64,000 nucleotides of DNA, taken from NCBI GenBank assembly GCA_029263455.1, contig JAJCXM010000038.1, forward strand, positions 248,001-312,000, in the 5' to 3' direction. Below the pieces are notes generated by a model. It made no database searches and was not told the DNA's origin. It worked only from the letters and a program-made list of their open reading frames with translations. The stretch comes from Holophagae bacterium. GTDB taxonomy: Bacteria; Acidobacteriota; Holophagae; Acanthopleuribacterales; Acanthopleuribacteraceae. Shown here in pieces: positions 35,187-43,985 of this stretch (its first letter is position 1; each line of letters begins with the position of its first letter). Made by a program: the position numbers and the translations under genes.

Positions 35187-36062
35187 CTAACCGTTTTCTT
35201 GTAGTACCTTACCTAAGCGTTTCATCTCTGCCAATTCATCGGCGGAAAGCTTGGGGTACTTGAGGTTCAATGACTTGAGGGTGTCGACTACAATCTTTGC
35301 AACCGACATGCGCATATAGCTCTTACTATCTGCAGGAATCGCATACCAAGGCGCCCAAGGCCTCGATGTTTGGCTTAATGCATCCTCATAGGCAGACATG
35401 TAGGTATCCCAATGTTCTCGTTCCTTGACGTCACCAGCGGCAAATTTCCAGTTCTTTTCCGATTCTTCTATTCGGGCAAGAAAACGGTCCCGCTGCTCAT
35501 CTCGCGAGACATTTAGCCAAAACTTGATGACGACGGTTCCATTGCGCGCCAGATGTTTTTCGTGATCTCTGATGGATTCATATCGATGGTCCCACACCTT
35601 TTTTGAGATACAATCGGTGGGCAGTTTTTGATATTCCAAAATGCCTGGATGAACGCGAACGATAAGTACTTCTTCATAATAACTGCGATTGAATATGCCA
35701 ATGCGGCCGCGTTCCGGCAACCTTTTAGCAGTACGCCATAAGAAATCGTGGTCTAACTCTTCGTCGGAAGGTTTCTTAAACGAGAATACTTGGCAGCCCG
35801 CTGGATTTATGCCGCTCATCACGGCTCGAATGGTGCCATCTTTACCTGCCGCATCCATGGCTTGAAAAACCAATAGAACGGCGTGCCTATTGTCGGCGTA
35901 CAGTTGGTGTTGCAGTTCTGATAACTCGTTGGTGAGTTTTTCGAGTTGTAGTTCTTTCTCTTTTTTCTTGGGTGCGTCTTTGGGCGGCGATGTAGGTGAC
36001 TTCGCAACCTTGAAACGTCCGTTGAATGGCACCAAATAGGGACTATCTATCGCTTCAAACAT
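35187..36062 (-). CDS. Polyphosphate kinase 2 family protein (PPK2)
   Basis: A 291-aa single-domain PPK2. Walker A QAMDAAGKDGT (67-77), the downstream RGRIGIFNRSYYEEVLIVRVHP, and the lid region with DHEKHLARNG are all present. PPK2 enzymes phosphorylate nucleoside mono- or diphosphates with polyphosphate, or make polyP. The subclass is not certain, but the charged N-terminus and single domain fit class I or III. The ATG follows GGGAGGAATCC, 12 nt after the AAA+ gene. It is part of the PspA/ABC/AAA operon. It might supply NTP or GTP to that system, or counterbalance the MESH1-like hydrolase next door. Confidence 0.9.
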   Translation of the reverse strand: MFEAIDSPYLVPFNGRFKVAKSPTSPPKDAPKKKEKELQLEKLTNELSELQHQLYADNRHAVLLVFQAMDAAGKDGTIRAVMSGINPAGCQVFSFKKPSDEELDHDFLWRTAKRLPERGRIGIFNRSYYEEVLIVRVHPGILEYQKLPTDCISKKVWDHRYESIRDHEKHLARNGTVVIKFWLNVSRDEQRDRFLARIEESEKNWKFAAGDVKEREHWDTYMSAYEDALSQTSRPWAPWYAIPADSKSYMRMSVAKIVVDTLKSLNLKYPKLSADELAEMKRLGKVLQENG

Positions 36063-36074
36063 GGATTCCTCCCG

Positions 36075-37802
36075 CTAACTCCGACTCAAATACCACTTCA
36101 ACTCTTCAATCTGTTTATTGATTTCAACATCGCTCATAGCACGCAACCGTTCAGGTAATAGTTTTGGGTAGGAACAGTGAAGTGCGGCGATTAGCGATTG
36201 ATATTCGCGTTGTGTCTTAATGGATTTACTGGCGTACCAGCCACTCAAAACATCAAGCACCGTGATCTCCGGTTTCTTTCGTCGCTGGGCCATAACTTCC
36301 GCCACAAGGTTACGGTAGTCGCGCGCTGAATAATAATCTGTTTCCTCGACGATCTCTTCGATCGATTTACCTAAATTAATACTCTTTCGTTTAAACATTT
36401 CTTTGACAAAGGCTTCACGGGTTTCGCCTTCTAAATCGAAAATGGGTACTTGAATCGGAGCACGGCTTTTGATATCAGGATCCAATTCGTCAGGTCGCGA
36501 GGTCATCATGCCCCACAACACTTTGCCCAAGTTTTGAGGGTTGCCCATCATCTTGATGATGTTGCCAGACAAACGCATCTCGGTCTGGTGCGTTCCACCA
36601 GAATGCACACTCCCGAAGGCAGTGTGCGCCTCATCAACGAGGATGAGGATTTTACCGAAGGTGCTGATATGCCAGCGTAATAATTCAAAGAAACGATCTG
36701 TTTCCCCGAAGAACGATCCGCGAATGCCGGCCAATTCAATAACTACGCGACCGGACTCGGCGGCATAGGCTTCCAGTTGATATGTTTTTCCTGCGCCATT
36801 TGGTCCCGAAACCAGAATGGCTGAAACGGCTGTATCCACATCTTCACAGCGTTCAAAGATGGATTTGAAGATGGCGCCTGTTTCCTTGTAGCCAATGATG
36901 TCTTTAGACGTGTGTGCCGGATACTTGACCCGAATGATGTCGCCCAATTCCGCTTGTAGGATTTCATTGACCTGGCTGACCACCAGTTCTTTTGTGATGG
37001 CGGTGGAAGTCCTACGTGCTTCTTCGAGCATGTCTTTTAAGTGGGTGAGTTTGAGGCCCGCCGTATTCTCAATATAACGACCCTTGCCATTCTTGAATCG
37101 AATCTTGGGACCTTCACCATTGAACCAGTTCACGAATGCTTCACGATCGTTCTTATCTGGTAATTGGATTTCGTAATGCGTGCAATGGGGTAGGGCGTTA
37201 ATTTTGTGATTGATTTCGGACTTCACGTCGTTGGCCAATACCAAGAGGTCGGGACTATGTGTGAAATTAGGATGATTTACCCAAGAAAGAAAAACCACCA
37301 GACGTTGCCGGTCTAGGTCACCTAAACGACCAAAATCGCCAGTGGGAAACAGGGCCCCTGCATATTGAAACAGCACGCATAGAGGCTTGATGTGGGATTC
37401 AACTTTTCTGACACGGCAAAATGCCTCCTGCATGCCTCGTAAGAGAACAAGTGCTGGAAGCGGGCTATGGCGGCTGGAATCGATAAGTCGAGACATCTGA
37501 TCGCGACGATCTTTGGGGACAACGACGCCGTCTTTTGATTCGCAGATGCGAATTACCTCCATCTCGGTAGGTTTATCGGGAAATGAAATTCCGCCGGCTA
37601 TATCCATACGTACGACGTTGAATTTTTCCCGTAGATAGTCAACCAGAGTCATCTCGAAAGCAGAGAATGATTCCTTGTTTTGGTTCCAAAAGAGCCCATG
37701 TGTGTCACCGGTTAGCATGACGATATTTTTGCGCCGTAGTTGGTAGGCTCGGCTCAGGGCTTCAATGAATTCAGGTCGTTCTTTGGTCTTTTTGGCTGTC
37801 AT
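36075..37802 (-). CDS. AAA+ ATPase (Vps4/CDC48-like clade), two modules, second active
   Basis: A 575-aa AAA+ protein. The N-terminal part (about residues 10-220) resembles a degenerate AAA module or binding domain (VMLTGDTHGLFW, then LVVFLSWVNHP). The C-terminal AAA module has Walker A GPNGAGKT (333-340), pore-like GIRGSFFGETDRFF, Walker B ILILVDEA (385-392), sensor MMTSRPDELDPDIKSR with a likely arginine finger, and a lid after about 460. This classic AAA layout remodels protein assemblies. It overlaps the ABC ATPase gene by 32 nt. Because a PspA-like (ESCRT-III family) gene is in the same operon, I infer a Vps4-like role on that polymer. Confidence 0.85.
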   Translation of the reverse strand: MTAKKTKERPEFIEALSRAYQLRRKNIVMLTGDTHGLFWNQNKESFSAFEMTLVDYLREKFNVVRMDIAGGISFPDKPTEMEVIRICESKDGVVVPKDRRDQMSRLIDSSRHSPLPALVLLRGMQEAFCRVRKVESHIKPLCVLFQYAGALFPTGDFGRLGDLDRQRLVVFLSWVNHPNFTHSPDLLVLANDVKSEINHKINALPHCTHYEIQLPDKNDREAFVNWFNGEGPKIRFKNGKGRYIENTAGLKLTHLKDMLEEARRTSTAITKELVVSQVNEILQAELGDIIRVKYPAHTSKDIIGYKETGAIFKSIFERCEDVDTAVSAILVSGPNGAGKTYQLEAYAAESGRVVIELAGIRGSFFGETDRFFELLRWHISTFGKILILVDEAHTAFGSVHSGGTHQTEMRLSGNIIKMMGNPQNLGKVLWGMMTSRPDELDPDIKSRAPIQVPIFDLEGETREAFVKEMFKRKSINLGKSIEEIVEETDYYSARDYRNLVAEVMAQRRKKPEITVLDVLSGWYASKSIKTQREYQSLIAALHCSYPKLLPERLRAMSDVEINKQIEELKWYLSRS

Positions 37803-38727
37803 GGTCTTGATCTGATCCCCATTCTGCTGCTGATACGGTTTGATAGGCGTCGGCGTGGCTCAAGTCGAATTCGTGGATGTGCTGTGCGAAATCGGGATCG
37901 AGACCGCGGCGTCTGACATCCTCTAGCATGGCAGCCAATTCGGCTGAATTCTTGAAGCTTGTTGGCTTGGGATGGCCGCCAGGAATGGCGCGATCAGTTA
38001 CGATCTTCGATCCCTCGTTATCTTCTTTAGCGGTTTTGTAGAATTGAGAAAGGACGATTAGGCGACTGCCCAAGAACAATGCCTCAACTAAGTCGTGGGT
38101 GACGAAGAAGACGGTCATTTTTGTCCGTTCCCACTGCTCAAGGATGAACAGTTGCATATCGGTACGTGTGTTGTCGTCCAAGGCCCCAAACGGTTCGTCC
38201 ATCAATAGGATTTTCGGTTCCATGATCATGGCTTGCGCAATGGCAACGCGCTGACGCATACCGCCAGAAAGTTGATGAGGATATTTGTTGAGGTCACTGC
38301 CAAGACTCATTCGGTCCAGCATTTCCTGTGCTTTTTCTTTGTTATGACGCCGGTGTTGCGCTAATTTGGCGCGACGGACGTAACGACTCACGAGGCCAAA
38401 CTCTTCAGCCTCTAAGCCGAAAACAACATTTTCAAGCACCGTCATGTGCGGGAACAAAGAATATTTCTGGTACACAATACCGCGATCGCGATCGGGTCCC
38501 GTAACAGGCTTTCCAGCAATTTCGATATGCCCCTTCGTGGGTAATTCAGATCCCAATATGAGGCGTAACAACGTAGACTTCCCGCAACCACTTGGTCCCA
38601 GAAGGGTTACGAATTCGCCCTGGCGGACCTTAAGGTCCACATCGTTGAGGATCATACGCATGCGGCCCTGGTCCGGGTATGCCTTATAAACATTGTCTAC
38701 GTGGAGAATCAATGGCTGATCATTCAT
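37771..38727 (-). CDS. ABC importer ATP-binding protein, SsuB/TauB type
   Basis: A 318-aa ABC ATPase. It has GPSGCGKST (Walker A), IVYQKYSLFPHMTVLENVVFGL (Q loop), LSGGMRQRVAIAQAM (signature) and LLMDEPFGALD (Walker B), the form of nitrate/sulfonate/taurine importers. It has a C-terminal extension beyond the usual 260 residues. The start is ATG 38727, sharing one base with the permease stop (TGATG). A frame starting at 38811 lies inside the permease gene. Together with the permease and SBP upstream it forms a complete importer. Solute class not determined. Confidence 0.92.
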   Translation of the reverse strand: MNDQPLILHVDNVYKAYPDQGRMRMILNDVDLKVRQGEFVTLLGPSGCGKSTLLRLILGSELPTKGHIEIAGKPVTGPDRDRGIVYQKYSLFPHMTVLENVVFGLEAEEFGLVSRYVRRAKLAQHRRHNKEKAQEMLDRMSLGSDLNKYPHQLSGGMRQRVAIAQAMIMEPKILLMDEPFGALDDNTRTDMQLFILEQWERTKMTVFFVTHDLVEALFLGSRLIVLSQFYKTAKEDNEGSKIVTDRAIPGGHPKPTSFKNSAELAAMLEDVRRRGLDPDFAQHIHEFDLSHADAYQTVSAAEWGSDQDHDSQKDQRTT

Positions 38728-39536
38728 CAGGATTCCCCTCGCCATGTGTATCTTTTTTCGATCCAGAGTCTCAATAACGCGTCCGCGGTAAACGCCAGCA
38801 CGCTCATCCAAATGACATACGGAATGATGATGTCCATGGCAATGTATCGTCGAACCACAAATATTCGGTATCCAAGACCAGCGGATGCCGCCAACGATTC
38901 GCCGGCAATGAGGAATAAGATCATCGCCTTGAAATTCAAACGGATCGTATCAAGCACGCCCGGGATGATTTGAGGCAGGACGATTCTGTATGTGATTTCA
39001 AAGTCAGATGCGGCCAACGTGAAGCCTTTGATGGTCTGTTGCTTCGGGATTGCTTTTGCACGCAAATAGGTATCCAACACGATCGTTGGAAACACGCCTA
39101 ACAGAATCAAAGCAACCTTTGAGGTTTCGCCTAACCCAAAGACAATGAATAGGATAGGCAGAAGCGCTAACGCCGGAATTTTGTCGACAAACAACATGAA
39201 TCGCAGAAATAGATGTTCAAGGTACGGGAATACACCCATATACAGTCCAAGTAATACGGCCAAAACCAAAAAAGCGAGACTGAGACCAAAACGTTTTGCA
39301 CTAGCTTTTGAGTCCAACAACAATCGGTACTCATCATTGCGGTCAGGTTCAAAGGCCGTCCGGCTGAAGCCGTCCCACATTTCGCTGAATGTGGGAACGA
39401 CTTTGTCTTTGGGGTTCTCTTTGTGTCGACTGTGCGCGGTGTATGCATAGGCAATCACGCATAGAACAAACAGCGATGCAGACAAACTCCATGCGGCAGC
39501 TCGGCTTGGCCGAGCCGTTATCTTAAAGAACCCCAT
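38727..39536 (-). CDS. ABC importer permease, SsuC/TauC type
   Basis: A 269-aa membrane permease with about six TM helices. The cytoplasmic EAA-like loop reads TLAASDFEITYRIVLPQIIPGVLDTIRLN, with the conserved Gly. IPALALLPILFIVFGLG is typical of the SsuC/TauC/NrtB family. It forms the channel of the importer made with the ATPase at 37771-38727 and the SBP at 39548-40600. It starts 11 nt after the SBP gene stop. Confidence 0.92.
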   Translation of the reverse strand: MGFFKITARPSRAAAWSLSASLFVLCVIAYAYTAHSRHKENPKDKVVPTFSEMWDGFSRTAFEPDRNDEYRLLLDSKASAKRFGLSLAFLVLAVLLGLYMGVFPYLEHLFLRFMLFVDKIPALALLPILFIVFGLGETSKVALILLGVFPTIVLDTYLRAKAIPKQQTIKGFTLAASDFEITYRIVLPQIIPGVLDTIRLNFKAMILFLIAGESLAASAGLGYRIFVVRRYIAMDIIIPYVIWMSVLAFTADALLRLWIEKRYTWRGES

Positions 39537-39547
39537 AATCGGTATTC

Positions 39548-40600
39548 CTACAACTTGCCTTCGGCCGCTAGTTGCATGAAGGTGGCGTCATAGCGCATGC
39601 CGATGGACGACTTGTCGCCTTGAACACTACCATCTGGATAAGCGATGCCTACCACATCAACCGACCGAGCGTTTTCGCCAAGCAAGCCATACCTGAAACA
39701 GAATTGACGGACCAAATCCATCTTTTCTTTCAGCTCATCGCTCCTGGTGTAATCAACGGCCGCTTGCGCGTTATAGAACATAGCCGTGGTTTTAAGTTGA
39801 TTCTTGAATTCAACGGTCGAGCAACCGGCTGAATTGGCCATGACAGCGAGTGCCTTTTCGGCATCGGCCCCGCGCTTAGACATGGTGTCCATGACTTCAT
39901 ACCAAGCGCCTGTTAGAGCTTTAGCCAGTTTGTCGCTTTTCTCCATGACCTTACTGCGTACGACCATCATGTCGATGATTTCTCCAGGAATATCAGCTGA
40001 TGTGAAAATCTTATTCACGCCGGGCGTTTGTTCGATTTCCATAACGATCGGGTTCCATGTGATCACAACTTCTTGTGAGGTATCAGAAATGAAGATTGGC
40101 CCAATATCGCTATCCGACGTATTGATCAGCGATACGTCTCGCTCTTTTATATTATTTTTCTCAAGGCAACGCGCTAACAAGTAGTGCGATACAGATAGCT
40201 CCACCAAACTAACCTGTTTCCCTTTGAGACCCTGAATGTCGACGTCATTACGAGTGAGAATGGCGTCGTTGCCGTTTGAGTAGTCGCCCACAATGATGAC
40301 GGTACTGTCAATGCCTGAGGCAGCTGGCATATCGAGACATTCCATGTTTGTCATGACACAGGCATCGATTTGTTCAGAGACATACGCTTCGACTGAAGGA
40401 ATATAGTCCATGCGGATGAGTTCAATATCAATATCGTATTTGTCAGCCCACTTTTTGAGGACCCCTGAATGGCCCGCGTAGTCCCAAGGCATCCAACCAA
40501 CATAAATTGACCAAGCAACCTTGTATTTCTCTTTTGCCATAGCTGGCAAGGCCGTAAATGCCAATGCGACAGCTATAGCCATCCATATTTTATTGCGCAT
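39548..40600 (-). CDS. ABC transporter substrate-binding protein (NMT1/SsuA-like)
   Basis: A 350-aa periplasmic SBP. The ATG at 40600 follows AAGGAG, and the signal peptide ends in TALPAMA|KEKYKV. YKVAWSIYVGWMPWDYAGHSGVL is the NMT1/TauA opening, and the type II SBP fold continues through LKGKQVSLVELSVSHYLLARCL. It binds a small organic or sulfonate-type ligand and delivers it to the adjacent permease. The ligand is unknown. The frame extending upstream to 40699 overlaps the PspA-like gene and is not used. Confidence 0.91.
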   Translation of the reverse strand: MRNKIWMAIAVALAFTALPAMAKEKYKVAWSIYVGWMPWDYAGHSGVLKKWADKYDIDIELIRMDYIPSVEAYVSEQIDACVMTNMECLDMPAASGIDSTVIIVGDYSNGNDAILTRNDVDIQGLKGKQVSLVELSVSHYLLARCLEKNNIKERDVSLINTSDSDIGPIFISDTSQEVVITWNPIVMEIEQTPGVNKIFTSADIPGEIIDMMVVRSKVMEKSDKLAKALTGAWYEVMDTMSKRGADAEKALAVMANSAGCSTVEFKNQLKTTAMFYNAQAAVDYTRSDELKEKMDLVRQFCFRYGLLGENARSVDVVGIAYPDGSVQGDKSSIGMRYDATFMQLAAEGKL

Positions 40601-40610
40601 ACAAAACTCC

Positions 40611-41441
40611 TTAGATCTTAGGTCGATCGTCTTCCTTTTCTTTGGTCTCAACTTTTTGCTCACTTTCGCCGCCATCACGTTCGGCTTTGCGGGCTGCAAG
40701 CATCTGGTCTAGTTTGGTACGAGCGGTCGATTCGCGACCGGCCTTTTGGTAGGCTTTGTCTTGCACCTTAACGTCCGCACCAGCAAGTTTCTCTGTGATT
40801 CGTGCTTTGGCAGTCAACTCACGATTGGCTTTAAGAACCGATGAGATAGGTCCGCGATCGATACTAGTTTCAAGTCCTTGCAAACGATCGTTGAGTTCTA
40901 CGATTTGTTTTGCGGATACGAAATCGGCGACCGCTTCTGCTTTTTGGGTCGGTAACTTTTCTATTTCGCGTTGCATCTCTTGTAGTTGCAGCATGTAACG
41001 TTCCATGGTTGCACTTGTATCTTCAACGTCTTTATTAAGCCGTGCTTGCATGGACTCGATCTCATCAACACGACTCTGAAATCGTTCAAATGCTTGAGCA
41101 TGCTTGTCGTATTCCGTTTGATTGCCATCGGCTTGTGCCTGTTCAGCCAGGTTCAATGCACCTTCACGTTTTGAAAGTAGAGCATCTTCTTCGGTGTTTA
41201 GGTCTTCAAGACGTGCACGTTTCTCTTCCAAAACGGTTTCGACTTGGGCGATGGCGTCACGTAGCTTTTGGTATTGGGCGACCATGTCGTCTTGGTGCAT
41301 ATCAAAGGCTGCAGAAATACCGTCAACCGAGCCTGTAAATTGGGCGTCCGCTGCACCAAGTATGTAGCGTGCCTTGCGCCAGTTCCAATAACGAAAATAT
41401 CGAAAAATGGCCCGAATGATGCCAACTCTTTGTTCACTCAT
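40611..41441 (-). CDS. PspA/IM30 (ESCRT-III family)-like coiled-coil protein
   Basis: A 276-aa, almost entirely helical, highly charged protein. The N-terminal segment IIRAIFRYFRYWNW is amphipathic, followed by long coiled coils with QVETVLEEKRARLEDL and QSRVDEIESMQARLNKDVED. This matches the PspA/IM30/Vipp1 layout of an amphipathic helix plus helical hairpin that polymerises on membranes. The match is by architecture and not by a unique motif. The charged Lys-rich tail is an extension. The ATG 41441 overlaps the upstream stop (TGATG) after GGGAGGAA. In this operon it may be the structural polymer acted on by the AAA+ ATPase. Confidence 0.72.
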   Translation of the reverse strand: MSEQRVGIIRAIFRYFRYWNWRKARYILGAADAQFTGSVDGISAAFDMHQDDMVAQYQKLRDAIAQVETVLEEKRARLEDLNTEEDALLSKREGALNLAEQAQADGNQTEYDKHAQAFERFQSRVDEIESMQARLNKDVEDTSATMERYMLQLQEMQREIEKLPTQKAEAVADFVSAKQIVELNDRLQGLETSIDRGPISSVLKANRELTAKARITEKLAGADVKVQDKAYQKAGRESTARTKLDQMLAARKAERDGGESEQKVETKEKEDDRPKI

Positions 41442-42418
41442 CAAATTCCTCCCGCAAATAGTAAATGGTTGAAGCCAAACACCATCAATGGCTGTCTATT
41501 CTGTTTTTTTTTACTTGCATTCATATACATCTTGTCTTCATCGCTAGGGCCACCGCTTTCGATTTCCCTCAATTTATTTTCAACCCGTCGGGCGGCCGCG
41601 ACAGCTTGTTCTAATTTATGAACCGTGTCGCCGTGTACAACAAGCTCCCCTTTGTCTAGTAGCTGCGATACTTCCAACATGGTGGTTTCTAAAGCTGCCT
41701 CAATCACCTCACTTTGCGCAAGGTACTGATGCATTTGATCTGTTTTCTGTTTATGCAATTCAAGTCGAGTTTGGTGGCTATGGACTTTGGTTCGAATGGC
41801 GTCGATTTGGGTCTGGTTGTATCCCGGGCGACTTTGCAATCGTCGAATGTCGGCTGACCAAGCAACGATCTCTTTCTTAAGCAAGCGAATATCAAATTTA
41901 TCGAGCAAGCGGTGAGTATCCAGTGCGGCGCGTAAGCACGCGAGCCCTTCCTTATAGCTTTGCTCGGCCATGATTAAGAATTTCTGGACGTTTGGGCGTT
42001 CCGCCGCATTAGCTTCGTCTATCAGGAAGTCCCGCAGCTTTTTAAAAGCCTGCGCCAGTTCGCGCGACTCCTTGGCACCTTCACGAAATGAAGCACGTGC
42101 ACACTCGCGATGAAGCGCCTCAGCCATCTTCGAGTGGTCTTGAAAACGGTCCCGCTTCATGCGATCGACGAGTTTTTTGGCAATCTTGTCATAACGAAAA
42201 AAGTATTGGTAAACAAAAGAGCCAGCGGCCAGGATTCCACTTGCAACTAAGACAGCAAATGATGGACGGTCAAAACTGATCATCAGCATGTACAAAGCAC
42301 TTACGACGGAGGTCGCAGCTGGGAATATTGTCGTGGGGAATTGGATTGCTTCCTTGAAGACAAATCTTTGAAGTTGGCCCTGGGTCGGCTTGCCTTTGGA
42401 CCTATTCGAATCAGTCAT
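41441..42418 (-). CDS. Uncharacterised two-TM coiled-coil membrane protein
   Basis: A 325-aa protein with two adjacent TM helices near residues 32-48 (FPAATSVVSALYMLMIS) and 53-74 (FAVLVASGILAAGSFVYQYFF). A large cytoplasmic helical region with coiled coils follows (LHRECARASFREG, then LRLLKKEIVAWSADIRRLQ-type heptads). I do not recognise a named family. It lies between an SBP-OmpA gene and the PspA-like gene, coupled to both by one-base overlaps (TAATG and TGATG). It could be the membrane anchor or receptor for the PspA-like polymer, which is inference from position. Confidence 0.7.
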   Translation of the reverse strand: MTDSNRSKGKPTQGQLQRFVFKEAIQFPTTIFPAATSVVSALYMLMISFDRPSFAVLVASGILAAGSFVYQYFFRYDKIAKKLVDRMKRDRFQDHSKMAEALHRECARASFREGAKESRELAQAFKKLRDFLIDEANAAERPNVQKFLIMAEQSYKEGLACLRAALDTHRLLDKFDIRLLKKEIVAWSADIRRLQSRPGYNQTQIDAIRTKVHSHQTRLELHKQKTDQMHQYLAQSEVIEAALETTMLEVSQLLDKGELVVHGDTVHKLEQAVAAARRVENKLREIESGGPSDEDKMYMNASKKKQNRQPLMVFGFNHLLFAGGI

Positions 42419-43965
42419 TAAAGGGAATTCCCTTCCACTGCAATAAACTCAACACGTGATTGTCGATATTGGAAAGCGCGAAGTGATTCACCCGGTTTCT
42501 GTGCCGGTGGAATGTTGGAGCCGACACCCTTAGCGTGCACACGATTTGCCTGGAGGCTATGAACAGCCTTTAAATATTGCAACACAGACTGAGCACGTTC
42601 AAGAGAAAGTTTTTTGTTTTCAGCTTCATCACCGCCTGGCCCCGTATGCCCACGGATGATGATGCGATAGTTTGGGTAGTTATGCTGCAGGAGACTGGCG
42701 ATTCGGTCGACCGTATCTTTTCCCTCCTGAGTCAGCAAATTATTCCAACTTTGGAAGGTGATGGGCTCAACTCGAAAGACGCCAACCTCGCCCAAACGAT
42801 CCCATTCTGTGCTTGAAAGCTCATCAAAATCGACAAGCCCTCGATGAGCCGCAACGGCTGCTGTTCCTTGGGACTTAAATAATTGTTCGATAAACGTGCT
42901 GTTGGTTATTAGATACGGATTTCCGGAAAGGGGATCGGAGGTTACTTTACCTGTCCGCATGAGAACATCCGTGTTCGCGATGATAGTGGTGATCATGCCG
43001 TCTTTGGCAGGTCGATCCGCACGTGTCGTTATGCCAAACAGATCGCTACAATTCTCGTTTAAGTCAAACCAGTCGATTTTTTCGATGATAGCTTCGATTT
43101 CTTTGCTTTTCAGATCGGTGGAGCGACCCATTTCGTCTAACATCAATTCACGGTTGTTGTTATAGACACTGATAGTACGGAAATAGTGTTTAAGGAAGTC
43201 GGCGGCAAGATCGGGCTTTCTTTTTAAGAATTCGCGGTTAAATACAAAAACGTCAACAATGTAGCCGGAAAACTTATCGGAGCCCCAAATATAGTTCATG
43301 CCTGGAAGGCGCATCGCGCGCGAGAGATCTGGTTCCCACAATACGAAAACATCGCCTTGGTTCTTTTCTGCCAGTTTAAATACTTCCCTTGAACCGCCCA
43401 CCTCGACTCGCCAATTCTGATCCTGTCTTAGTTGTGCCAGGTCAAAGTCGGCAATGGTCAAATCAATGAGAAATTCACTTGGGGAATCCGAGGTGTAGAC
43501 AATGCGGAGACTTGCGTCATTGAGATCATTAATTTTTTTTGTCGGTAAACGATCGGCGTAACCAACTATCCCGTCCGCGCCTTTCGATTCACTGATACCG
43601 GCAACAATCACGCCCGGGTATTGATGTGCCTTACCGTGGGTCAGGTACGAATTGACGGGAAGCACAATACAGTCGTATTCGCCGGCCGAAAATTTGGCTA
43701 AGCGATCGGCGTAGGCACCGCCGTCATCGGTGAATTGAATGCCAATGCCGTCTCGGGATGCCGCTTTGCGCATGGATGGCGAAGTCATGAACCAATATCC
43801 CAAGAAATTGTCACCACCTATGCGAATAGTTCCTTTGGAATGAGAGGCGTCGGATGTGCCAATTTGGTTCTGCTCAAATATAAGCGGCATCGCGAGCTTC
43901 CAAGCAAGTAAACCCAGCCCTCCAATGAGGATAAGTAATATGGCTCCGGCCGTCGTCTTTCTCAT
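42418..43965 (-). CDS. Membrane-anchored SBP-OmpA fusion protein (second copy)
   Basis: A 515-aa protein with an N-terminal TM anchor (GAILLILIGGLGLLAWKLAM), a periplasmic substrate-binding domain from about residue 45 (KGTIRIGGDNFLGYW), and a C-terminal OmpA-like domain (YRIIIRGHTGPGGD, then LSLERAQSVLQYLK and YRQSRVEFIA). OmpA domains bind diaminopimelate in peptidoglycan through an Asp and an Arg. Here the usual GHSD/GHTD Asp is Gly (GHTGP) while the Arg in QSRVEF remains, so wall binding may be weakened. The gene's TAA shares a base with the next ATG. It may hand ligand to the importer or act as sensor. Confidence 0.85.
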   Translation of the reverse strand: MRKTTAGAILLILIGGLGLLAWKLAMPLIFEQNQIGTSDASHSKGTIRIGGDNFLGYWFMTSPSMRKAASRDGIGIQFTDDGGAYADRLAKFSAGEYDCIVLPVNSYLTHGKAHQYPGVIVAGISESKGADGIVGYADRLPTKKINDLNDASLRIVYTSDSPSEFLIDLTIADFDLAQLRQDQNWRVEVGGSREVFKLAEKNQGDVFVLWEPDLSRAMRLPGMNYIWGSDKFSGYIVDVFVFNREFLKRKPDLAADFLKHYFRTISVYNNNRELMLDEMGRSTDLKSKEIEAIIEKIDWFDLNENCSDLFGITTRADRPAKDGMITTIIANTDVLMRTGKVTSDPLSGNPYLITNSTFIEQLFKSQGTAAVAAHRGLVDFDELSSTEWDRLGEVGVFRVEPITFQSWNNLLTQEGKDTVDRIASLLQHNYPNYRIIIRGHTGPGGDEAENKKLSLERAQSVLQYLKAVHSLQANRVHAKGVGSNIPPAQKPGESLRAFQYRQSRVEFIAVEGNSL

Positions 43966-43985
43966 GCGGTTCCCTTAAGACTGCA

